This document shows, piece by piece, positions 1-6,500 of a stretch of 6,831 nucleotides of DNA (its first letter is position 1; every line of letters begins with the position of its first letter). The notes beneath the pieces were generated by a model. That model searched no databases. It was given only the letters and a program-made list of their open reading frames with translations, and was not told where the DNA came from. The position numbers were made by a program, and so were the translations under genes. The stretch is taken from NCBI GenBank assembly GCA_023439605.1, contig JAEXNS010000091.1, positions 1 through 6,831 of the forward strand. Direction: 5' to 3'. The DNA comes from Bacillota bacterium. Its GTDB lineage: Bacteria; Bacillota; Clostridia; Oscillospirales; Ruminococcaceae.

Positions 1-593
1 GGAAATGGCTCAAGGTTTTTTAAAGAAACTTTTGATTTAGTAGAAAGTGGGTTTGATTTACTTATAAAAATATGTGGTTTGGCAGTAAATAAAGCATTAA
101 ATTGTAAGTTGTTTTCTTTGAAAAGTCTATTCATAATTCTGTAATTTAGATTGTTTATATATAAAATGCCTAACTCACTTTTTAATTTTTTTACGTCCTC
201 AATTATTTCGTGGGTTTTGGTTTCCTTTATATACATATCGTATTTATCGCCACCATAATTATTAATTAACTTTACAAATGCATTTATTGTAAATGAATAA
301 TGTTGGGTAGATATATTAAGCTTTTGAGAGGTTAAATTATTATTTATGTACTTGTTTTCTAATAAATCAGATTGTTCAACTATTTGTCTTGCATAGCTCA
401 AAAAGGTTAAACCTTCTGAAGTTATTGTTATACCTTTATTGTTTCTAATGAAAATGTTGATATTTAACTCATCTTCTAAATCTTTTATAGAATTTGAAAG
501 ACTAGGTTGAGAGATAAAAAGATGTTTTGCAGCTTCATTTATTGACTTATATTTAGAGAGAGTTACAATATATTTCAACTGTTGAAGTGTCAT
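1..593 (-). CDS. LysR-family transcriptional regulator (partial, C-terminus beyond window)
   Basis: The reverse complement reads open from ATG at 593 to the window edge, giving 197 codons without a stop; the LysR family is usually about 290-310 residues, so roughly the last third is missing. The N-terminus (MTLQQLKYIVTLSKYKSINE) runs into a winged helix-turn-helix at about residues 17-36, with AAKHLFISQPSLSNSIKDLE matching the LysR signature, followed by the linker helix (residues about 58-85). The effector-binding domain begins near residue 90 (KLNISTQHYSF). The part around PHIFISKSNPLS resembles the usual LysR 'hhhxxxHPLA' strand. It would act as a cytoplasmic DNA-binding regulator that responds to a small ligand. 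The ligand and targets are unknown: LysR genes often regulate a divergent neighbour, but the upstream gene here is on the same strand. The start is supported by AAGGAG six bases upstream. A repeat element lies immediately upstream, so its promoter must lie within or beside that repeat, unless the gene is read through from the kinase operon. Confidence 0.93.
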   Translation of the reverse strand, partial: MTLQQLKYIVTLSKYKSINEAAKHLFISQPSLSNSIKDLEDELNINIFIRNNKGITITSEGLTFLSYARQIVEQSDLLENKYINNNLTSQKLNISTQHYSFTINAFVKLINNYGGDKYDMYIKETKTHEIIEDVKKLKSELGILYINNLNYRIMNRLFKENNLQFNALFTAKPHIFISKSNPLSTKSKVSLKNLEPF

Positions 594-599
594 AAATTT

Positions 600-605
600 C
601 TCCTT
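600..605 (-). promoter_or_regulatory. Ribosome binding site of the LysR gene
   Basis: The minus strand reads AAGGAG six bases before ATG at 593. This near-perfect Shine-Dalgarno sequence fixes the start of the LysR gene. Only about 40 bases separate the start codon from the end of the repeat element, and I saw no convincing -35/-10 pair in them. Confidence 0.8.
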
Positions 606-634
606 AAAATTCATTACAAATTTAAAAAAAGTTT

Positions 635-762
635 CTATTCAGCCTCTAAAGGTAAAGTTCGCGGTTTTGCAAGGGGTTTCGACTCTGCGGAGGCGAACGG
701 GCTTTTCGGTCGCCCTAGACCTTCTGTAAAATATATTTGAACTATACATATTGGTTGAATAG
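635..762 (+). mobile_element. MITE-like 128-bp repeat, copy 1
   Basis: A non-coding element bounded by CTATTCAGCC (635-644) and GGTTGAATAG (753-762), which are inverted repeats matching at 9 of 10 positions. Its GC-rich core stands out in an AT-rich region. It aligns along its whole length with the reverse complement of 3463-3590. The core from GTTTCGACTCTGCGGAG (677-692) through TAAAATAT is close to 88% identical by hand alignment, while the ends are more diverged. The core can fold into two hairpins: TCGACTC/GAGGCGA at 679-696 with one mismatch, and GGGC/GCCC at 699-715 with a nine-base loop. It contains no open reading frame of note, so any movement would need a transposase supplied elsewhere. 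It sits between the kinase stop codon and the LysR start. No clear target-site duplication is visible. The transposon family is not recognised. A REP-like or structured-RNA repeat is the alternative. Confidence 0.72.
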
Positions 763-788
763 TAAAAAAAATGCACTAGATTTATTGT

Positions 789-2672
789 TTAAAAAGTTAC
801 AGTAAAAGAAATTGTGCTATTTTGAGTTTGTGCTATTATATTACCACTATGATTATGCACTATACTTTGAGCAATATTCAATCCTAAACCATTTCCGCCT
901 GTGTTTCTGTTTCTAGAATCATCAGTTCTATAAAATCTATCAAATAATCTATTTAGTTGTTCTTTAGAAATATATTCAGTATTGTTTGATACACATAACT
1001 TTATTTTATTTTGACTATTTTTAAAAAGTGATACTGTAATCATAGAATTTACAGTGGAGTGTTTTATAGCGTTATCTAAAAGAATGGAAATTAGTTGTTT
1101 AATTCTGTCCTCATCACCAAAAAAGTCTATTTTTTTGGTTAAATCCATTTTTAGAGTTTTTCCACTTTCAAATATCATTGGTTCAAAAACAAGACATACA
1201 CTGGAAATTGTATTTGATAGATCAAACTCGCTCATAACCATTTTAACTTCATTTGAATCTGATTTAGCAATATAAAGCAGCTCATTTACAAGCTTAGACA
1301 TTCTAAAAGTTTCAGATTTTATGTATGTAAGCCATTTTTCTTGATTTTTAACCGAATCAAAGGGATTTGATAGAATTACATCTGTATTTGTTGATATTAC
1401 TGTTAATGGAGTTTTAAGTTCATGTGAAGCATCTGCAATAAATTGTTTTTGCTTATTCCATGCATTTTCGACTGGTTTAATTGCCCAGTTAGCTAAGAGA
1501 ACACTAAAAATAAAAACTATAATTAATCCTATCCCTGCAATTATTATAAATGCAAATAAGAGCCTATTTAAAGTTGAAAGTTCAATGGAGCGGTCTAGAA
1601 ATATCAAATCAAACCCATTTGTCATAGTGTTTCTAGCCATTTTGTAGCGATAACTAAATTCATCAATTTTAATTTTTCCTGTATCATCTTTATTATTCAT
1701 TATTTGATTTGCTATTTTAACTATCTCTTCTTTTTCAACTGGTTTATCATCATAATAATTAAATAGTACATCAAAAACTTTTTTATCATTATCTAGTTTA
1801 ACTAGAATATTTGCTCTTATTGTGTTTCCATCAAACTTTTGAATAGGTTCTTTTGGTTGCTCTTTTTTTGTAGTTATTTTATTTGTTATGTTAGTGGTGA
1901 TTTCTGACGTTTCAATAGGAGCAACAATTAAAGTTGATTCTATTATATCAGGAGTGGTTAAATCAGTAACTACTGATTTAGTTGGCTCAATAACTGGCAC
2001 CTGTGTGGCTGATGTAGTTATATTTGGTGGTGGTACTATAATAGCAGGTGTTTGTGTGGGCTGATGTTGATGAATTGGTTCTGTTGGAACGGGGGGAGGA
2101 GTAGGTTTAGTTCTTTCCGTTTCCTTTCGTTTTGATTCCGTTTTATTTGTTGGAGTTGTAGGCTTATCTGGTATAGTGGTTAAAATAGGTGGGTTTGTTT
2201 CACGTTCAGGGATTTTAATGGTAACTTCAGTTTGAGGTGGTTGTGGTTCATGTGAAGGAAATGGATATTGATAATAATTGTATGTATATGGATTAAAATA
2301 AGGATTAAAGTATGGATTAAAATATGGATTATATTGCGGAATATCATCCTGTTTAGGAGGCTCTTGATTTTCACAGTTTTTATTATAATCAAACTCAAAA
2401 TCATTGACTTCTTCTTTTTTAATATTTTCTTTATTAAATTCAAATATACTTGTTTCCAACACTTCTTCGTTTGGATTGTATTTAATTTGATGAATATTTT
2501 GTTCTATTATATCATTACTTAAATTTTTTATTATGTTATTCATTATTTCTTCAGACATTTTTATTTCAGAATTATACATAAGAACAAAAATACCTGATAA
2601 AGTACCAAATAAAACAAGAGAAAATATAATCATATTTACTAAAATAAACCTATACTTCAGACGTTTTAACAT
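789..2672 (-). CDS. Membrane sensor histidine kinase with Pro/Thr-rich extracellular stalk
   Basis: A 627-residue protein in the two-component operon. Membrane segments lie at about residues 9-33 and 371-396, framing an outer region of some 337 residues. That region holds four tandem NPY(F/T) units (115-130), then a long Pro/Thr-rich low-complexity stretch (about 140-278), then a small folded membrane-proximal part (about 280-365). Inside the cell are the HisKA domain, with the phosphoacceptor His at about 417 in ASHELKTPLTV, and an ATPase domain with an N-box (LLDNAIKHS, Asn about 534), an F-box (LFDRFYR) and a G2 box (GGNGLGLNIA). The G1 box is degenerate: SNNTEYIS replaces the usual DxGxG. 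It should autophosphorylate and pass phosphate to the adjacent response regulator. A GTG codon at 2702 would add ten residues, but I chose ATG at 2672 because GGAGG lies nine bases before it and the hydrophobic segment follows directly. The start overlaps the regulator gene by 23 bp, suggesting translational coupling. The signal sensed is unknown. Confidence 0.95.
   Translation of the reverse strand: MLKRLKYRFILVNMIIFSLVLFGTLSGIFVLMYNSEIKMSEEIMNNIIKNLSNDIIEQNIHQIKYNPNEEVLETSIFEFNKENIKKEEVNDFEFDYNKNCENQEPPKQDDIPQYNPYFNPYFNPYFNPYTYNYYQYPFPSHEPQPPQTEVTIKIPERETNPPILTTIPDKPTTPTNKTESKRKETERTKPTPPPVPTEPIHQHQPTQTPAIIVPPPNITTSATQVPVIEPTKSVVTDLTTPDIIESTLIVAPIETSEITTNITNKITTKKEQPKEPIQKFDGNTIRANILVKLDNDKKVFDVLFNYYDDKPVEKEEIVKIANQIMNNKDDTGKIKIDEFSYRYKMARNTMTNGFDLIFLDRSIELSTLNRLLFAFIIIAGIGLIIVFIFSVLLANWAIKPVENAWNKQKQFIADASHELKTPLTVISTNTDVILSNPFDSVKNQEKWLTYIKSETFRMSKLVNELLYIAKSDSNEVKMVMSEFDLSNTISSVCLVFEPMIFESGKTLKMDLTKKIDFFGDEDRIKQLISILLDNAIKHSTVNSMITVSLFKNSQNKIKLCVSNNTEYISKEQLNRLFDRFYRTDDSRNRNTGGNGLGLNIAQSIVHNHSGNIIAQTQNSTISFTVTF
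2286..2333 (-). repeat. Four tandem 12-bp units encoding NPYF repeats
   Basis: Plus-strand units ATATGGATTAAA, ATAAGGATTAAA, GTATGGATTAAA and ATATGGATTATA follow with exact 12-bp spacing (GG at 2290, 2302, 2314 and 2326). In the kinase they encode NPY(T/F) repeats within its outer region. The unit length is a multiple of three, so gain or loss by replication slippage would keep the frame. The aromatic, Asn/Pro-rich run continues into a Tyr-rich segment (YNYYQYPFP). Confidence 0.9.
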
Positions 2673-3348
2673 TTTCACCCACCTCCAATGAGTAGCCGAC
2701 ACCTCTAATGGTTTTTATTATAACTTTTGAGTCAATATGACTTAGTTTTTTTCTTAAAAAGGATATATAAACCTCAACATTATTATATTCTGCATTTGAT
2801 TCATACCCCCAAACTTTTTCTATAAGTTTTTCTTTACTGATAATAATATTCGAGTTTTTTATTAACATTTCCATAATGCAAAATTCTTTTAATCCAAGTT
2901 TTAAGGATTTATTGTTGGAAGAAAGCTCATAGTTCATAAGATTTAGAGAAACATCATTGTATGAAATAGTATTTTCAAAATTTATATTTGAATTTCTTCT
3001 AAAAAGTGAACGAATTCTTGCCAAAAGTTCATCCGTGTTAAATGGTTTCGTTAAGTAATCATCTGCACCAATATCTAATCCTGTAATTTTATATGAAACT
3101 TCATCTTTTGCAGTTAACAATATAACTGGAACATTTAGCTTGTTAAATCTTATGTTTTTTAAAATTTCAAACCCATTCATTTTAGGTAGCATAACATCTA
3201 ATATTATTAAATCATATATATTTGACAACGCATTATCTAAGCCAGATATACCATCATAACATGCATCTGCTTGGTATTTATTTTGATTTAAAATATGTAC
3301 TAAAGCATCTGCAAGTCCAACTTCGTCCTCTATTACTAAAATTCTCAT
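2650..3348 (-). CDS. OmpR/PhoB-family response regulator
   Basis: A 232-residue protein, the normal length for this family. The receiver domain (about residues 1-118) has the acidic pair E7/D8 (LVIEDE), phosphoacceptor D51 in LIILDVMLPKMNG, the switch Thr at 79 (LLTAKDE) and the conserved Lys at 101 in YLTKPF. The C-terminal winged-helix DNA-binding domain (about 127-228) shows the expected KLGLKEFCIMEMLI start, the EKVWGY turn, the recognition-helix region NNVEVYISFLRKKL and the wing hairpin IIKTIRGVGYSLE. Phosphorylated by the downstream kinase, it should dimerise and bind direct repeats at its target promoters. The ATG at 3348 is preceded by AGGAAG at seven bases, and the protein begins exactly at the usual receiver start. 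It is the first gene of a two-gene operon; its stop codon lies inside the kinase gene. The targets are unknown: autoregulation is common in the family, and the neighbouring protease is a possible target by position only. Confidence 0.96.
   Translation of the reverse strand: MRILVIEDEVGLADALVHILNQNKYQADACYDGISGLDNALSNIYDLIILDVMLPKMNGFEILKNIRFNKLNVPVILLTAKDEVSYKITGLDIGADDYLTKPFNTDELLARIRSLFRRNSNINFENTISYNDVSLNLMNYELSSNNKSLKLGLKEFCIMEMLIKNSNIIISKEKLIEKVWGYESNAEYNNVEVYISFLRKKLSHIDSKVIIKTIRGVGYSLEVGENVKTSEV
2679..2686 (-). promoter_or_regulatory. Ribosome binding site that sets the kinase start
   Basis: The minus strand reads GGAGGTGG, with GGAGG ending nine bases before ATG at 2672. It lies inside the 3' end of the response regulator gene. 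It decides the kinase start in favour of ATG at 2672 over the in-frame GTG at 2702, which lies upstream of this site. Confidence 0.8.
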
Positions 3349-3355
3349 TATAACA

Positions 3356-3361
3356 CTTCCT
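3356..3361 (-). promoter_or_regulatory. Ribosome binding site of the response regulator
   Basis: The minus strand reads AGGAAG, ending seven bases before ATG at 3348. It agrees with the start expected from the receiver-domain alignment. Confidence 0.75.
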
Positions 3362-3398
3362 GTATTTTATTTGGAAATAATTTTATATACATAATTAT

Positions 3399-3407
3399 AT
3401 TTTAACA
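3399..3407 (-). promoter_or_regulatory. Possible extended -10 promoter for the two-component operon
   Basis: The minus strand reads TGTTAAAAT, that is a TGn extension plus TAAAAT (5 of 6 to TATAAT), giving a predicted leader of about 45 bases before the response regulator. At the usual spacing the -35 position reads only TTATTT, which is weak. The stretch from 3349 to 3462 is almost entirely A and T, so chance matches are likely. Nothing else was identified there. Confidence 0.3.
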
Positions 3408-3462
3408 TAAATTTTTTAATTAAATAATAACAAGAAACATCTTTTTTATGTTTTTTAGTTTA

Positions 3463-3590
3463 ATATTCAGTCGTATGTGAAAAAGTTAGAAATATTTTAC
3501 CAAAGGTCCAGGGCGAGCGGAAAGCCCGGTCGACTCCGCAGAGTCGAAACTCCTACAAAATCATAAACTTTAGCTTTAGCGGCTAAATAG
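3463..3590 (-). mobile_element. MITE-like 128-bp repeat, copy 2 (inverted relative to copy 1)
   Basis: Bounded by ATATTCAGTC (3463-3472) and GGCTAAATAG (3581-3590), imperfect inverted repeats matching at 7 of 10. Just outside them is a perfect AGTTTA/TAAACT inverted pair (3457-3462 and 3591-3596) that may extend the termini. Its reverse complement aligns with 635-762 over the whole length, and both copies are 128 bp when cut at the same terminal motif. The core is better folded than in copy 1: a perfect seven-pair stem TCGACTC/GAGTCGA with loop CGCA at 3530-3547, next to CC-GGGC/GCCC-GG at 3508-3529. The element begins nine bases beyond the protease stop codon and lies upstream of the response regulator. 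It has no coding capacity of note and no evident target-site duplication. Confidence 0.72.
3508..3547 (-). other. Pair of adjacent stable hairpins downstream of the protease gene
   Basis: Transcripts leaving the protease gene would contain two GC-rich hairpins in tandem: a perfect 7-bp stem with a four-base loop, then a 6-bp stem with one bulged base and a nine-base loop. They are part of repeat copy 2. No U-run follows directly, as the next bases read ACCTTTGGTAAAA. They are therefore not a canonical intrinsic terminator, but could protect the mRNA 3' end or weaken read-through into the two-component operon. Confidence 0.5.
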
Positions 3591-3599
3591 TAAACTTTT

Positions 3600-6500
3600 T
3601 TAGCTATAATTAATATTATATAAAATTCTTGATAAATCAAAAATATTTATTTTTGCATCTTTATTTAAATCGGCAGTTCTAATTTGAAAATTATCTAAAT
3701 CAACTTCTTTTAATAAATATTGTTTTAAAAATACATAGTCAATGTATGTGATTTGACTATCGTTGTTTAAGTCACCATTTACATAATCAGTTGATAAAGT
3801 AATAATTCTATTCATAGTAGGTAAACTAGCTATAGTATCTTTTGTTGATTTAAATCTTGTTGCTATTTTATATTCTGTGTTTGGTAATAAATTTTCAAAT
3901 ACATTGCTTTCTTGCCATATGTAATTTGAACCTCGACCTGTTTTAATGGAGTATTCTAGAAGATTGTTTTCTTTTAAAATAATATAGTTTGAACCATAGT
4001 TTGAAATTTCTAAAAAATCTCTGGGTGTTTTCTTTAAGGTTGGAATTATTAATTGTACAACATTTGAAGAAAAAGAAGAGTCTGTAGCGTTAACTTTTAA
4101 ATATATTATGTCATTTGAATTAAAACCATGAGTATATAAATCAAAAAAATATAGTTTGCGATTATTTAGAAAGTAATCTATTTTTGCATAATCATCTATA
4201 AAATTATAGCGAGAAAACATAGTCCCTTCTGGCAATTCATTTACTAAACATGAATTTAAAAAATCTACAGTTATATCAGGAGGTAATGGTCTTGACGGAA
4301 TTTCAAATACAAATGGATCTTTTGATTTGTCAAGTGGGAAAATGGTTATGTTCTCTCCTGGAAGATTAGAGATGGAATCATAGGAATTAATTTTATGATT
4401 TTCATTTGTAAATATTTCACATAGAGAATCGTCTATAGTAATAATCTCTTTTTGATAATCTATATAAAAATAATTTGATTCACCCAAAGTTCTTATTTTG
4501 ATATATTTAGGATAAGTTGCAAACGAATTTGACGTTACTCCATACTTGACTTTAATAATATAGTAAGTAGCGGGCAAAAGATTATCTACAGTTATAGTAT
4601 CTGATAAAAATCTGTTTTTAAAAGATAGTATGTTATCAAAATCAGCAGAATTATTGTTATTAAATAATTCTATTTCATATGAAGAGTTATTAGTTACAGC
4701 ATCTTTTAAAGTGAAAGTAATACTGGATTCAGATATTTGATTTATGTTAAAATTTTTATCCTGAAGTTCCTCTTTAGACGGAAGAGATATGTGTAAAATG
4801 TCACTTGCTGGTTCTTTTTCGTTTGCTGGTATTTGGAAGTATAATTCTGTATCATTTTTTAAATTAAGTTTAAAATATAATTCATCTAATATATTTATTC
4901 TTCTTATTTCAGCAGGATTAGAATTTAGCATTTCAAAATTATCACTGAAAACTATTCTAGAACTAATACTGAAAATATTTGAAATAGTTTCATTGTTGTA
5001 GTTAATATAATAAGATAAATCAGTTAATTTTTCTCTGTCAGATAAATTTATTTCATATTTTTCATGCTCTAGGGGAGTTATAAAAAGTTTTTGACCTAAG
5101 TAAGGTGTAATGCTTTGATTTGAAATAAGTTTATTGTTGTTTATATCAGTAACAACAGTATCACTATCAAAATAAATTGTTTCATCATAGTAGTTAACTA
5201 TTGCATAATCCCTAAACACTGTTAAGTTGTAAACGGTATCCAATTTTCCTTCTTCACTTATGGATATAGTAAATTTATTATATCCTGTTTTAAGTTTAAT
5301 TGGTTCACTTGTAACTCCAGAATTTAATAAAATTTCGTTGTTTAAGATGATCTTTCCTGTGCCAATTGGAAATAACGTTATAGAATCTTCTAAAGTTTTT
5401 AAATGAAAATATAACTCATTTTTTTCATTTAAATCATGTAAGTCGATATTTTCCTTATTGATAGTTAAGCTTGATAACTTTGAATTTAGTAATTTGTAAT
5501 GTTTTGAATTGACAGATTTCAGTTCACCATTAATAAATGCAGAGGCTTTTATTAATGTATCTTTTGATATTAAGATGCTATCCTTAAATTTTAGACTATT
5601 TAAGTTTGGGTCTGTTCCATCTAGAGTAAAATAAATCTCGTTTGAATTTTCACAACTTAAATTTATAAGTTCATTTTTAGAAACGTACTCATTTTTATTT
5701 GAAAATTCTATCTTGTCAATTGAATTTGTAAAAGCTTTTATAGAAACATTTCCAGTATATATTGAAATATCTTGATCAAAATACTCTTTTTCTTCAGAAG
5801 TTCTCATTATTTTTAAATTCTTTGTATCTGTCCAGTTTAAACCATTTGAACTAATGAAACTTTCATAGTAATTTGTATTTGAATTTATTTTATTTTTTGA
5901 CATTCTACCTAAATCTATATTTTGAGTTCTTTCACCTAAAATAACGCAAGCTTCTATTGCAATAGGATAAAGATTTGTTGGATTTGTCAGCTTAACAACA
6001 ATAGAAAATTTTGAATTTTTTTCGATTTTGACTTTTTTATCAAGATTAATGGTATGATAACCAGCAAAATCTTCGTAACCGCTTTGTTTATGTGCTAGAA
6101 AACTGGATGTAGGATTAGATTGATTTTTTAAATTTGTATAAATATAAATTTCATAGCTAGCTTTTCTGTCAGTAGTATAAAATGAAACGGCAGATAAATC
6201 TTCGTTGTTTTGTGCTGTAAAGACATTTGCCATATATGATGATTTTCTATTTATATTATCAGCAGATATGGAAGTGTTGAAACCCATATTATCATGTAAA
6301 TATATATTATCGTAATTGTCATTATTTTCAACAAACAAAACATTTGTGTCAGTTAAAGAAGCATCTTCATATGAAATCCAAAAATAACCGTTTTCGCCCC
6401 ATTTGTCACCCCAGCTATTTTTTATTAACCATGCACCATTGTTTTGGGGCTGAAATTTAAAATTTTCTTTTTTAAAATTATCGTCCCAGCCAACAATTAA

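Noticed and set aside
635..762. The GC-rich intergenic sequence as a riboswitch or intrinsic terminator.
   Set aside because: A second copy occurs in an unrelated gap in the opposite orientation, no U-run follows the hairpins, and no known riboswitch core is recognisable; a dispersed repeat fits better.
1054..1275. Small plus-strand open frame opposite the kinase gene, and similar ones at 2268-2522 and 4789-5001, plus a minus-strand alternative frame at 2180-2443.
   Set aside because: All lie wholly within strongly supported coding regions in other frames, have low-complexity or unrecognisable products, and no convincing ribosome binding sites.
2286..2333. Regularly spaced repeat as a possible CRISPR array.
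   Set aside because: Units are 12 bp in direct tandem without spacers and encode an in-frame peptide repeat.
2673..2702. A GTG start at 2702 for the histidine kinase, ten codons upstream of the chosen ATG.
   Set aside because: The Shine-Dalgarno GGAGG at 2682-2686 lies downstream of that GTG and correctly spaced for ATG at 2672; the extra residues add nothing recognisable.
635..3590. The region between the two repeats as a classical composite transposon.
   Set aside because: Neither repeat carries a transposase, no target-site duplication is visible at the outer ends, and the enclosed genes look like ordinary chromosomal regulators with the same base composition as their neighbours.
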